A DNA stretch of 64,000 nt from Gammaproteobacteria bacterium (lineage in GTDB: Bacteria > Pseudomonadota > Gammaproteobacteria > Ga0077536). Shown here piece after piece: positions 15,715 through 24,747 of the stretch. Location of the stretch: contig JACQWY010000006.1 in assembly GCA_016209015.1 (NCBI GenBank), positions 62,001 to 126,000 on the forward strand. Reading direction: 5' to 3'. The position numbers were made by a program, and so were the translations under genes. Positions within the stretch are counted from its first letter, which is position 1. Each line of letters starts with the position of its first letter. The notes beneath the pieces are model-generated. The model was not told where the DNA came from. It was given only the letters and a program-made list of their open reading frames with translations, and ran no database searches.

Positions 15715-17145
15715 ATGCAGACACCCCTCGAAAACCTCGCCGCGCAGCGCCTGTCGAACGCGGTCGAAATCAGCGGCTTCCTGCACCGCCTCGCGGCGGC
15801 CTGCCCGCATGCGCGGCTCGAGACGCTCGGCTGGTCCGTGCACGGCCGGCCGCTCGAAGCCCTGCACCTCGCGGCGCCCGGCGGCGCCGGGCCGCGCCTG
15901 AAAATCATGCTCGTCGGCTCGCAGCACGGGGCGTCCGAAGGCGCGGGCAGCGAGTCGCTGCTCGTGCTTGCCCGCGATGTCGCCGTCGGCGGACTCCGTG
16001 ACCTGCTCGAACACCTCGAGCTCGTGCTCGTGCCGAACCCGAATCCCGACGGCCGCGAGCTCGATCAGAGCGCCAACGCGCGCGACGTGAATCTGAATCG
16101 CGATTATGTGCTGCTGTCGCAGCCGGAGGCGCGGGCGCTCGCGCAGGCCGTCTTGAGCGCGGCGCCCGACGTGCTGCTCGACATCCACGAATCCGCGGCC
16201 TTCAAGCGCCGCACGCTCGGCCGCGAGGGTTTCCTCACGGACTTCGAGGCGCAGTTCGACGTCGCGAACCATCCGGCCGTGCCGGCCCCGCTGCTCGACT
16301 ACGGCCGCGACGTGCTGCTGCCCGCGCTCATCGCACGCACCGCCGCCCGGGGTCTGCCGGCACAGCGCTACATCAAGGAAATCCTGAGCACGACCCAGCC
16401 GCTCACGAACGGCGCGCTCACGCCGCGCAAGTTCCGCAACCGCGTCGGGCTCCAGGGGGTGTTGTCGTGCCTGCTGGAGACGCGCCTCGATCCGAAAGAC
16501 GGGGTCTATCCGAGTTACCGCAATCTTGCGGTCCGTGTGGAAAAGCAGCGGCTCTGCCTGCATGCGTTCCTCGAAGTCGCGATCGCGCGGCGGGCAGAGA
16601 TCCGCGCGTGCATCGCGGCGGCCCGTGCGACGCTCGGCGCGGCGCCCCTGCCGCTCTACGCGCGCTACGTGCCGGCCTCGGGCGGCGGCACGCTGCCGGT
16701 CCGGCTCCGCCGCTGCGACACGCTCGAAGCGGTGACCGTGAGCTTCCCGGATCACCGGGCGATCGAGACCCGGCACACCATCGCACCGCCGGCAGGCTAT
16801 GCGCTCGCGGCCCACGCCGCGCCGCTCGCCGAATTCCTCGCGCGGCACGGCATCCCGAGCCGGCGCTTCGGGAGCGCGCGCCGGCTCAGGGTCGCCGCGC
16901 AGCGCTTCGCACCGCGGGCGCCGAAGACGCGCACGCTGGAGCTGCGCGCCGAGGAAGAGAAGGACATGGAATTCGCGCCGGACGCGCTGTGGGTCGGCGC
17001 CGATCACGCGCTCGGACGGCTGCTGCCGCTGCTGCTCGAGCCGCGCGCGAACTGCAGTGCTTTCGGATATCCGGAGTACGGCCGGCTGGTGGCGCCGGAC
17101 CGCGAGTTCTTCGTCTACCGGGCGCTCGACGCGCCCGAGTCCTGA
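15715..17145 (+). CDS. Cytoplasmic M14-family metallopeptidase, paralog 2
   Basis: A 476-aa paralog of the preceding gene without a signal peptide. The start at 15715 is fixed by GGGAGG just upstream. The core motifs are His71/Glu75 in SQHGASE (again HxxxE), NPDG at 110-113, VNLNRD at 125-130 with the arginine present, and His158 in LLDIHES. SCLLETRLDP supplies the likely catalytic glutamate. Both proteins share the ending pattern LLPLLLEPRAN...F..PE.. and FFVYRAL. The pair looks like a tandem duplication in which one copy became exported. Substrates are unknown; a peptide or amino-acyl conjugate is expected for M14. Confidence 0.78.
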   Translation: MQTPLENLAAQRLSNAVEISGFLHRLAAACPHARLETLGWSVHGRPLEALHLAAPGGAGPRLKIMLVGSQHGASEGAGSESLLVLARDVAVGGLRDLLEHLELVLVPNPNPDGRELDQSANARDVNLNRDYVLLSQPEARALAQAVLSAAPDVLLDIHESAAFKRRTLGREGFLTDFEAQFDVANHPAVPAPLLDYGRDVLLPALIARTAARGLPAQRYIKEILSTTQPLTNGALTPRKFRNRVGLQGVLSCLLETRLDPKDGVYPSYRNLAVRVEKQRLCLHAFLEVAIARRAEIRACIAAARATLGAAPLPLYARYVPASGGGTLPVRLRRCDTLEAVTVSFPDHRAIETRHTIAPPAGYALAAHAAPLAEFLARHGIPSRRFGSARRLRVAAQRFAPRAPKTRTLELRAEEEKDMEFAPDALWVGADHALGRLLPLLLEPRANCSAFGYPEYGRLVAPDREFFVYRALDAPES

Positions 17146-17152
17146 GCCGGGA

Positions 17153-17362
17153 TCAGGCGCGCGCCGCGCTGCCCATGCCGACGAGATGCTGGGTCTGGAG
17201 GTGCTCGATATGATTCGAGTACCAGCGCTCGCAACGTTCGTGGAAGCGCCCCGTGGCGCCGTCGACCTCCTCGATCGAATCGATGCACACGTGGTCCATC
17301 TGCCGGTGCTCGCGACCGCACACCTCGCATTCCTTGACCCAGACCAGTTCCAGCTCAGCCAT
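17153..17362 (-). CDS. Small cysteine-containing protein, 69 aa
   Basis: A short protein with a CEVC pair near residue 12, a further Cys at 26 and another in HERCERWY, together with His19, His24, His42 and His51. This arrangement could hold a zinc ion. GAGG precedes the ATG. It converges with the M14 gene (7 bp between stops). I know no named family. Its composition is not that of a shadow frame, so I take it as a real small gene. Confidence 0.55.
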   Translation of the reverse strand: MAELELVWVKECEVCGREHRQMDHVCIDSIEEVDGATGRFHERCERWYSNHIEHLQTQHLVGMGSAARA

Positions 17363-17705
17363 GTGTGACCTCGTCTCTTCCCGTCGTGATCGCGTTCTAA
17401 TCGTTGTGCCCTCAAGTCTGGACGGCGGCGTACTTGCCGTACACGCGCGAACTGTTACGAATCGAAAGGCCTTGCAAACAACTGCGGAGCGCGGCGCTTC
17501 GTGATCCGCAGTGGCCGCGTGCCTCGTACTCCGGGAACCCGGGCGCGTGCCGGGGCACTAAGCAGGAAGGCGGCGCGGCTTGCGCCGCCGGACTCAGTGT
17601 TTAGAATCCGAGCGCAGGACGTCACCTCGGGCTCTGTCGCGGCACCACCGCGGGCATACCGTCGGACCTGCCGCACCTTTAATGAATTCACCAGGCGAGA
17701 GCCCG
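17363..17705. other. 343-bp intergenic region before the moxR/bat operon
   Basis: No convincing gene. It holds a GC hairpin at 17569-17589 (GGCGGCGC, 5-nt loop, GCGCCGCC) without a T run, and then a promoter-like pair, TTGCGC at 17580-17585 and TAGAAT at 17602-17607 with 16-bp spacing. The 5' half, next to the small cysteine protein, has lower GC and probably contains that gene's promoter. Confidence 0.5.
17580..17607 (+). promoter_or_regulatory. Candidate sigma-70 promoter of the moxR/bat operon
   Basis: TTGCGC (17580-17585), a 16-bp spacer, then TAGAAT (17602-17607). Transcription would start near 17614, about 90 bases before the moxR ATG. The -35 box overlaps the 3' arm of the hairpin at 17569-17589. 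Confidence 0.4.
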
Positions 17706-18668
17706 ATGCAAGAAGCAATCAGCGCGTTGAGGACGTTCATCGGCCGCAAGATCATCGGCCAGCAGCGGCTCGTGGACCGGCTGCTCGTGGCCCTCCTCGC
17801 GGACGGCCACCTGCTCGTGGAGGGCGCGCCCGGTCTCGCCAAGACACGCGCGATCAAAGTGCTCGGCGAAGGTATCGAGGCGTCGTTCCACCGCATCCAG
17901 TTCACGCCCGATCTGCTGCCCGCCGACCTGACGGGCACGGAGATCTACCGGCCCCAGGACGGCTCGTTCAAGTTCCAGCAGGGACCGCTGTTCCACAATC
18001 TCGTGCTCGCCGACGAAATCAATCGTGCGCCCGCCAAGGTGCAGTCCGCGCTGCTCGAAGCGATGGGCGAACGGCAGATCACGATCGGTCGCGAGACGTA
18101 TGCGCTGCCCGGGCTCTTCCTGGTCATGGCGACGCAGAACCCGCTCGAGCACGAGGGCACGTATCCGCTGCCCGAGGCCCAACTCGATCGCTTCCTCATG
18201 CACGTGACGATCGGCTATCCCGGACACGAGGAGGAGCGCGGGATCCTGAAGCTCGCGCGCGACGAGGCGAAGGCCCTCGCCGGCAGCGCGCGATTCGCCG
18301 CGCCGGCGATCACCCAGGCGCAGGTCTTCGCGGCACGTCGTGCCGTGCTCGACATGTACATGAGCGATGCGCTCGAGCGCTACATCCTGGAGCTCGTTTT
18401 CGCGACACGCGATCCGGGGCCTTATGGCGCGGATCTCGTGGCATGGTTGCAGTACGGCGCGAGCCCGCGGGCGACGATCGCGCTCGACCGCTGCGCGCGC
18501 GCGCACGCCTGGCTCGATGGCCGCGACTACGTCGGGCCTGACGACGTGCAGGCAATCGCGCCCGACGTGCTCCGCCATCGCGTGATCCTGAGCTACGAGG
18601 CGGCAGCGGACGGCGCGACACCGGACCGCTTCATCGCCCAACTGCTCGCGCGCGTCGCCGCGCCCTGA
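17706..18668 (+). CDS. MoxR-family AAA+ ATPase
   Basis: A 320-aa AAA+ ATPase with Walker A GAPGLAKT at 40-47, Walker B LVLADEINRAP, and sensor region FLVMATQNPLEHEGTYPLPEAQLDRF, all typical of MoxR proteins. These act as chaperone-like ATPases on partners carrying von Willebrand A domains, and two such partners are encoded three genes downstream. It is the first gene of a tightly packed operon that runs to 24589. The start at 17706 is preferred over the longer frame because the protein then begins directly with the family helix. Confidence 0.9.
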   Translation: MQEAISALRTFIGRKIIGQQRLVDRLLVALLADGHLLVEGAPGLAKTRAIKVLGEGIEASFHRIQFTPDLLPADLTGTEIYRPQDGSFKFQQGPLFHNLVLADEINRAPAKVQSALLEAMGERQITIGRETYALPGLFLVMATQNPLEHEGTYPLPEAQLDRFLMHVTIGYPGHEEERGILKLARDEAKALAGSARFAAPAITQAQVFAARRAVLDMYMSDALERYILELVFATRDPGPYGADLVAWLQYGASPRATIALDRCARAHAWLDGRDYVGPDDVQAIAPDVLRHRVILSYEAAADGATPDRFIAQLLARVAAP

Positions 18669-18693
18669 GGCCGGGCTGCAGCGCGTCCCCGCC

Positions 18694-19638
18694 ATGAGCG
18701 CCGAGGCGATCGCAGACGGCAGTGCGCACGAGCGCAGCAGGGTCGAGCCCGATCTCGCCGGGCTGCTCGCGCTCCGCGCCCGTGCCCAGCAGCTTCCCTC
18801 CTGGACCCGTCCCGGCCGCGCGCGGCAGAACGGCGCCTATCTCTCGCCGCTCAAGGGCCGGGGCATGGAATACGCGGAATCGCGGCCCTACGAGCCGGGC
18901 GACGACGTCCGGGCGCTCGACTGGCGTGTGACGGCGCGCTCCGGCAAGCCGCACACGAAGCTCTTCCGGGAGGAGCGCGAAAGGCCGATCTTCATCTGCG
19001 TCGATCTGCGTCCGGGCATGGCGTTCGCGACGCGCGGCGTCTTCAAGTCCGTGCAGGCGGCGCGCGCCGCCATGGTGCTCGCCTGGAAGGCCCACCTCGA
19101 AGGCGATCGCGTGGCCGGCTTCGTGTTCACGGGTCAGACGCATCGCGAGCTGCCGCCCGCGCGCGGCCTGCCCGCCGTGCTGCGACTCGCCGGCCATCTC
19201 GTCGAGTGCGGCCGCCTGCCCGCGTCGTTCGCACCGCACGAGGCGGCGCCGGCCGCCGCCCTCGCGCGACTGCGCCGGCTCGTGCGTCCGGGCAGCCTCG
19301 TGATCGCCTGCAGCGACTTCCGCGGCTGGCGCGACGAGGATCTGCAGGAACTCGCCGCGCTCGCCCGTCACAACGAAGTGATGATGTGTTTCGTCTACGA
19401 CGCGTTCGAAGCCGCGCTCCCCGCGCTCGCGGCGCGCGGGCGCATTTCCGACGGCGTGCGCGAGCTCGAGATCGGCTTCGACGACAGCGCGGCGAACCGT
19501 CGTTATGCCGAACATCATGCGACGCGACGCACCCGCCTCGCCGCGTTCTGCCGCGAGCGGGGCCTGCGCTGGGCGGAGCTCGCGACGGATGCGGATCCCG
19601 TGCGCGTCCTGCAGCGCGCGTTCGGAGGCCGCGCATGA
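18694..19638 (+). CDS. DUF58 domain protein of the MoxR/Bat operon
   Basis: A 314-aa cytosolic protein. The DUF58 signature is plain: GRGMEYAESRPYEPGDDVRALDWRVTAR, followed by LFREERERPIFICVDL, a vWA-like strand with a degenerate metal site. DUF58 proteins are nearly always encoded next to moxR. Their biochemical role is unknown, and an adaptor between the ATPase and membrane vWA proteins is the usual guess. Its stop overlaps the next start as ATGA. Confidence 0.85.
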   Translation: MSAEAIADGSAHERSRVEPDLAGLLALRARAQQLPSWTRPGRARQNGAYLSPLKGRGMEYAESRPYEPGDDVRALDWRVTARSGKPHTKLFREERERPIFICVDLRPGMAFATRGVFKSVQAARAAMVLAWKAHLEGDRVAGFVFTGQTHRELPPARGLPAVLRLAGHLVECGRLPASFAPHEAAPAAALARLRRLVRPGSLVIACSDFRGWRDEDLQELAALARHNEVMMCFVYDAFEAALPALAARGRISDGVRELEIGFDDSAANRRYAEHHATRRTRLAAFCRERGLRWAELATDADPVRVLQRAFGGRA

Positions 19639-20126
19639 GGCCGGCACAGGAGCTGCCGCTGCGCGACATTCATCTGCCGGCGCCCGTGGCGTGGTGGCCG
19701 CCGGCGCCCGGCTGGTGGGTCCTGACCGGTTGCACGATCGCCGCCGCGCTGGGCGCGCTCGCCTGGATTTGGTGGCGACGGCGAACGGCACTCAGCCGGC
19801 GCGCACTGCGCGAGCTCGCGGCGATCCGCGCCGCCTATGCCGCGGAACCCGATCCCCATCGCGCCGCACAGGCGCTCTCCATACTGAGCCGGCGGCTCGC
19901 CCGCGCACTCGATCCGCACGGCACGGCCGCCGCACTGACCGGGGAGGCCTGGCTCGCGCGGCTCGATGCCTGGACGGGCACCGACGCGTTCACCGCGGGC
20001 GCGGGCCGCGCGCTCGCCGTCGCGCCCTACCGGCCTGGCGCGACGCTCGACGCCGAGGCGCTGTTCGCGGTCTTCGAGCGCTGGCTCGGCGGCCTCCGCC
20101 CGCCGCGGAGCGCGCGTGATGTTTGA
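19635..20126 (+). CDS. DUF4381 single-pass membrane protein
   Basis: A 163-aa protein. A short proline-rich N-terminus (LRDIHLPAPVAWWPPAPGWW) leads into one membrane helix at about residues 26-46, then WWRRR and a cytosolic helical domain. This is the DUF4381 layout, a standard member of proteobacterial moxR/bat operons between the DUF58 and vWA genes. The ATG overlaps the DUF58 stop by 4 bp, and its end overlaps the next gene by 8 bp. Confidence 0.82.
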   Translation: MRPAQELPLRDIHLPAPVAWWPPAPGWWVLTGCTIAAALGALAWIWWRRRTALSRRALRELAAIRAAYAAEPDPHRAAQALSILSRRLARALDPHGTAAALTGEAWLARLDAWTGTDAFTAGAGRALAVAPYRPGATLDAEALFAVFERWLGGLRPPRSARDV

Positions 20127-21102
20127 GCTCGCCTGGCCCTGGCTGCTCGCGCTGCTGCCCCTGCCCTGGCTCGCCCGTCGCTGGCTCGCCCCGGTCGAAC
20201 GGGACCTCGGCGCCGCGCTGCGGGTCCCGGATCTCGCGGATTTCAGCGCGCTGGGCGCGGCCGGGCAGGCGGCGCGACGCTCGCAGGCGTGGTGGGCGGC
20301 GATACTCGCCTGGGTACTGCTCGTCGCGGCGGCCGCGCGGCCGCAATGGCTGGGCGACGCCCTCGAGCTGCCGATGAGCGGCCGGGATCTCATGATCGCC
20401 GTCGATCTCTCGGAGTCGATGGAGACGACGGATTTCGAGCTCCGCGGCGAACCGGTCGGACGGCTCGTCGCTGCGAAGGCCGTGGTTCGTGACTTCATCG
20501 AGCGGCGGGCGGGCGATCGCATCGGCCTCATCCTCTTCGGCACCCAGGCCTACCTGCAGACACCGTTGACCTTCGATCGCCAGACGGCTACCGCGCTGCT
20601 CGACGAAGCCGTCATCGGACTCGCCGGCGGCAATACGGCGATCGGCGATGCGATCGGTCTCGCCGTGAAGCGCCTGCGCGAGGAGACGCGCGCCGAGAAG
20701 GTCCTCATCCTCGCGACCGACGGCGCGAACACCGCCGGCGCAATCGACCCGCTGCGCGCCGCGGAGCTCGCCGCGGCGGCCGGCCTGCGTGTCTACACGA
20801 TCGGCATCGGCGCGGACGAGATGTCGCGGCAGCGGCAGTTCGGCCTGTTTCGCGCCCGGCCGATGTCGGATCTCGACGAGAAGACACTCAAGGCGATCGC
20901 GAAGGCGACGCACGGCCGCTACTACCGGGCCCGCGATCTCGCCGAGCTCGAGCGCATCTATGCCGACATCGACAAGCTCGAGCCCATCGCCCACAGCGGC
21001 GAGAATTTCCGGCCCGTGACCCAGCTCTTCTACTGGCCGCTCGGCGCCGCACTGCTGGTGGCCGCGCTCGTGACCAGGCGGAGCCTGCGAGGCACGGCAT
21101 GA
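20119..21102 (+). CDS. batA: BatA-like vWA membrane protein
   Basis: A 327-aa protein with an N-terminal hydrophobic segment (MFELAWPWLLALLPLPWL), a second helix near 57-74, a vWA domain and a C-terminal helix (TQLFYWPLGAALLVAALV). The metal-ion-dependent adhesion site is intact: Asp96, Ser98 and Ser100 in DLSES, plus LATDG downstream. Bat proteins were first linked to aerotolerance in Bacteroides. In proteobacteria their job is unsettled, though envelope-stress functions are reported. Overlaps both neighbours. Confidence 0.85.
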   Translation: MFELAWPWLLALLPLPWLARRWLAPVERDLGAALRVPDLADFSALGAAGQAARRSQAWWAAILAWVLLVAAAARPQWLGDALELPMSGRDLMIAVDLSESMETTDFELRGEPVGRLVAAKAVVRDFIERRAGDRIGLILFGTQAYLQTPLTFDRQTATALLDEAVIGLAGGNTAIGDAIGLAVKRLREETRAEKVLILATDGANTAGAIDPLRAAELAAAAGLRVYTIGIGADEMSRQRQFGLFRARPMSDLDEKTLKAIAKATHGRYYRARDLAELERIYADIDKLEPIAHSGENFRPVTQLFYWPLGAALLVAALVTRRSLRGTA

Positions 21103-22913
21103 CGGCGCTGTTCGCGGATTTCCATCTCCTGCGTCCATGGTGGCTCGGCGCGCTGATTCCGTTTGCGCTGCTCGTCGTCGCGCTCGCGCGCCGCACGCAC
21201 GCGAACGCCCATTGGTCGCGCCTGTGCGATCCGGCGCTGCTGCCGTTCCTGCTCGTGCATACGGCGCGCCCCGCGCGTCGGCGGCGCCTGCTGCCGTTCG
21301 TGCTCGGCGGCGCACTCGGGATCGTCGCCATGGCCGGCCCGACGTTCGAGCGCCTGCCGGTCCCCGTCTACCGCGATCGCACCGCGTACGTCATTGCGCT
21401 CGACCTCTCGCCGGCGATGCTCGCGACCGACCTGAGCCCGAGCCGGCTCGAACGGGCCAAGTTCAAGATCAAGGATCTGCTCGCGCAGCGGCGCGAAGGC
21501 CAGGTCGGGCTCGTCGTGTTCGCGGCCCAGGCGTTCGTCGTCACGCCGTTGACGAGCGACGGCAACACGGTGGAGGCGCAGTTGCCTGCGCTCGCCCCCG
21601 ATATCATGCCGGCACCGGGCCGCGACGTGCCCAAGGCCGTCGCGAAAGCAGCCGCGCTGCTCGAGCAGGCAGGCGCGACCGGCGGCGACATCCTCCTCGT
21701 GACGAGCGAAGTCCCCGCCGCACAGCGCGACGCGGCCCTCGAGGCCGCGCGCGGCTTCCGACTGTCCGTGCTCGGCGCAGGCACGACCGAAGGTGCACCC
21801 GTGCCCCGGCGCGCGGGCGGTTTCCGCGAGGATGCGACCGGGCAGGTCGTGATGGCACGTCTCGACGAGGCCGGTCTCGCCGACGTCGCGCGGCGCGGCG
21901 GCGGCACGTACACCGCGCTGCGCCAGGACGACGGCGACGTCGCCGCGCTCGCCGCGTACTTCGATCGCCACGCGGCACCCGCCGCGGCCGAACGTTCCGA
22001 AGCCGTCGCCGATCAATGGCGGGAAGCGGGCCCGTGGCTGCTGCCGCCGCTCCTCGGCTGTGCGGCGCTCGCCTTCCGGCGCGGCGTCGTGGCGGGCCTC
22101 GTCCTGGTCCTGGCACTCGCGCCCACCCGACCGGCCGCCGCCGGTTGGTGGCTCACGCCCGATCAGGCGGGACGGCGCGCCTTCGAGGCGCGGGATTACG
22201 ATGCCGCGGCGGGGGACTTCACGGACCCGGTCTGGCGCGCCGCGGCGCTCTATCGTGCCGGCCGGTACGACGACGCGGCCGCGGCGCTCAAAGGGCATGA
22301 CGATGCGGAATCGAACTACAACCTCGGCAACGCCCTCGCCAAGGCGGGGCGCTATCAGGACGCGATCGCCGCCTACGAGCGCGTTCTGAAGGCGAACCCC
22401 GATCACGAGGACGCGCGCTACAACAAGTCACTCGTCGAGAAGAAACTGGAGCAGCCGCCACCCGAACAGCAGCAGCCCCAGAAGCAGCAAGCCGGGGATC
22501 AGAAACAGGATCAGGACCAGAAGCAGGATCAGGGCGACGGCGCGGGACAGCAACAGCAGAATTCGGCGCGCGATCAGCAGGGCCAGGAATCCGGCGGCGA
22601 GACGAACCGCAGCGCCGAACGGCCCCGGCAGCGTCCGGATCAACAGCAGGGCGGTCACAGTACGCAGAAGCAGCCCGACAGCGCCGACGAGGATCCGGCG
22701 AGTGCCGGCGGCGATCACGCGCCGGACGAGCGCGAGGCGCGGCAGCAGGACCAGGCCGCCCAGGCGGCCGAATCCGCCCGCCGCGAGGAGACGCGAATCG
22801 CGACGGAACAGTGGTTGCGCCAGATCCCGGACGATCCCGGCGGCCTGCTCCGCCGCAAGTTCAAATATCTCTACAACCGCGATGCGGGCGACGATGCGGC
22901 GGGTGAACGATGA
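21099..22913 (+). CDS. BatB-BatC fusion: vWA plus TPR protein
   Basis: A 604-aa protein combining two Bat proteins. The N-terminal half is BatB-like (membrane helices at about 12-30 and 64-80, vWA domain from about 96). Its metal site reads DLSPA at 102-106, so the last serine is lost and metal binding may be weak. After a helix near 310-345, a TPR segment (about 403-450, NLGNALAKAGRYQDAIAAYERV) corresponds to BatC. A glutamine-rich tail follows (about 452-560). The ending DPGGLLRRKFKY is the conserved BatC C-terminal motif. ATGA overlaps occur at both ends. Confidence 0.85.
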   Translation: MTALFADFHLLRPWWLGALIPFALLVVALARRTHANAHWSRLCDPALLPFLLVHTARPARRRRLLPFVLGGALGIVAMAGPTFERLPVPVYRDRTAYVIALDLSPAMLATDLSPSRLERAKFKIKDLLAQRREGQVGLVVFAAQAFVVTPLTSDGNTVEAQLPALAPDIMPAPGRDVPKAVAKAAALLEQAGATGGDILLVTSEVPAAQRDAALEAARGFRLSVLGAGTTEGAPVPRRAGGFREDATGQVVMARLDEAGLADVARRGGGTYTALRQDDGDVAALAAYFDRHAAPAAAERSEAVADQWREAGPWLLPPLLGCAALAFRRGVVAGLVLVLALAPTRPAAAGWWLTPDQAGRRAFEARDYDAAAGDFTDPVWRAAALYRAGRYDDAAAALKGHDDAESNYNLGNALAKAGRYQDAIAAYERVLKANPDHEDARYNKSLVEKKLEQPPPEQQQPQKQQAGDQKQDQDQKQDQGDGAGQQQQNSARDQQGQESGGETNRSAERPRQRPDQQQGGHSTQKQPDSADEDPASAGGDHAPDEREARQQDQAAQAAESARREETRIATEQWLRQIPDDPGGLLRRKFKYLYNRDAGDDAAGER

Positions 22914-24589
22914 TGGCGAGACGCTGGTTCGGAATAATGCTGGCCTGTCTGCTCGGCTGCGCGCAGGCGCGAGCGGACGTCGAGCTGACGGTGGACCCCG
23001 ATCCGCCGCGCGCGGGCGAGTCGTTCAATCTCGCCTTCAAGGGCAGTGGGAACGACCTCGGCGAACCGGATTTCGCGCCGCTCGAGGAGCAGCTCGAAAT
23101 CCTCGGCCGGAACCGGCAGACCGAGGTTCAGTGGATCAACGGCCGGCACAGCCAGTCGACGACGTGGATGCTCAACGTCATCGCGAAGCAGTCGGGCCCC
23201 GTCCGGATCCCGGCGATCGCGTTCGGCAAGCAGCGCAGTCCCGCCCGCGACCTCGAGCCGGCGGGCGGCGGGGCCGCCGCGCCCACGCAGGACGACGATC
23301 TGATCCTCGAATCGGAAATCGAGCCGCGCTCGCCGTACGTGCAGCAGCAGACGATCTACACCGTAAGGTTGTGGCACCGCATCGTGATCAGCAACGCCGC
23401 GCTGTCCGAACCCGCGCTCGGCGCGGACGCGCTCGTCAAACGGCTGGGCAAGGATCGCGAATACCAGGCGCAGCGCAACGGCAAGAACTACGAGGTCTTC
23501 GAACGGCGTTATGCGGTGTATCCGCAGCGCAGCGGCAAGCTCGTCCTCGCGCCGGCCGCGCTGACCGCGCAGATCTTCCGTCGCGGCAACTCCTTCTTCG
23601 ATCCTTTCGGCCAGTCGTTCTCGACGCGCCGGCTGCAATCGAGCCCGCACCTCGTCGACGTCCGGCCCGTCCCGGCGAGCTACACCGGCAAGGCCTGGCT
23701 GCCGGCGAAGCGCTTGAGCCTGCACGACGAGTGGGCGCCCGACAATCGCGAGGCCCGCGTCGGTGAACCGATCACGCGCACCCTCTTCCTGTGGGTCGAT
23801 GGCCTGACCGCCGGGCAATTACCGACGATCGGCGGCGCGGTACCCGACGGCGTGAAGGCCTATCCCGACCAGCCGCAGAGCAGCGAGCAGGAAGTCCCGG
23901 GCGGATACACTGCGGTCCACCAGGAGAAGATCGCGCTCGTGCCGGGTGCCGCCGGGGCGTTCACGGTGCCGGAACTCGAAGTGCCGTGGTGGAACACGGA
24001 AGCGGATCGCATGGAAGTCGCCCGCCTGCCGGCGACCGAGTTGCGCGGGACGGGAGCAGCGCCGGCACCGGCCGTGCCGGCGCCGGAGGCCCCTGCGCCG
24101 GCCACCGCAGCCCCGTCACCCGCGACTGCCCCGCCGGCACGCCCGGGCCCGTGGCCTTGGATCGCCCTCGTCGCAGGATCCGGTTGGGCGATAACCGCAG
24201 CCCTGCTCCTGCGGGCCCGTCGCCCGCGCACATCGGCACGTGCCGCGGAGCGTGATCCTGTTGCGCGCGATCCCCGCACGGCGCTGCGCGACTTGGAGAA
24301 AGCGTGCATGGCGCACGATGCCGTCGCGGCCAAGGCCGCGCTGCTGGCGTGGGGTGCGCAAGTTTTTGCAGAGCGTGCCGCTAGCACCCTCGGTGCACTT
24401 GCCTCGTGTGTGGAAGGCGAGCGGGCGTCGGCGATCGAAGAACTCAACGCAGCGCTTTACGGATGCAGCACGAGCTCTTGGAACGGACACCGCCTGTGGA
24501 GGGCCTTCGCGGATCCGACTGCCTCGAAGCAGCGGGAAGTTGCGCCGGATCGTGACGAGCTGCCGCCGCTGTTCCCGCTCTCGGGATAG
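22910..24589 (+). CDS. batD: BatD-like oxygen-tolerance protein
   Basis: A 559-aa protein. A signal peptide covers residues 1-23, cut either after AQARA or at the lipobox-like LLGC. Several immunoglobulin-like beta domains follow, opening with DVELTVDPDPPRAGESF and containing LSLHDEWAPDNREARVGEPITRTL. A Pro/Ala linker (about 380-415) precedes one membrane helix near residue 420 and a cytosolic tail. This is the BatD/DUF7939-type layout. It is the last gene of the operon and overlaps its predecessor by 4 bp. Confidence 0.83.
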   Translation: MMARRWFGIMLACLLGCAQARADVELTVDPDPPRAGESFNLAFKGSGNDLGEPDFAPLEEQLEILGRNRQTEVQWINGRHSQSTTWMLNVIAKQSGPVRIPAIAFGKQRSPARDLEPAGGGAAAPTQDDDLILESEIEPRSPYVQQQTIYTVRLWHRIVISNAALSEPALGADALVKRLGKDREYQAQRNGKNYEVFERRYAVYPQRSGKLVLAPAALTAQIFRRGNSFFDPFGQSFSTRRLQSSPHLVDVRPVPASYTGKAWLPAKRLSLHDEWAPDNREARVGEPITRTLFLWVDGLTAGQLPTIGGAVPDGVKAYPDQPQSSEQEVPGGYTAVHQEKIALVPGAAGAFTVPELEVPWWNTEADRMEVARLPATELRGTGAAPAPAVPAPEAPAPATAAPSPATAPPARPGPWPWIALVAGSGWAITAALLLRARRPRTSARAAERDPVARDPRTALRDLEKACMAHDAVAAKAALLAWGAQVFAERAASTLGALASCVEGERASAIEELNAALYGCSTSSWNGHRLWRAFADPTASKQREVAPDRDELPPLFPLSG

Positions 24590-24747
24590 CAGCCGGGCGT
24601 CGACGTCGCGCCGACCGATGAATTCAGCGATGCGGGGCTTTCAAGAATGCGCGTTCTCGTCCGCGGTCCAGACAATGTCAGCAGACGAGCCGCAGCGCGC
24701 CTCCCGCACAATCCCGAGTGCCGTCTTCCGATCGGGGACGAGCGCGT

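Noticed and set aside
24718-24747. Earlier GTG start of the GGDEF-EAL gene
   Set aside because: No ribosome site in front of it, and the added ten residues precede the first strand of the receiver domain. The GTG at 24748 has GGGGA at proper spacing.
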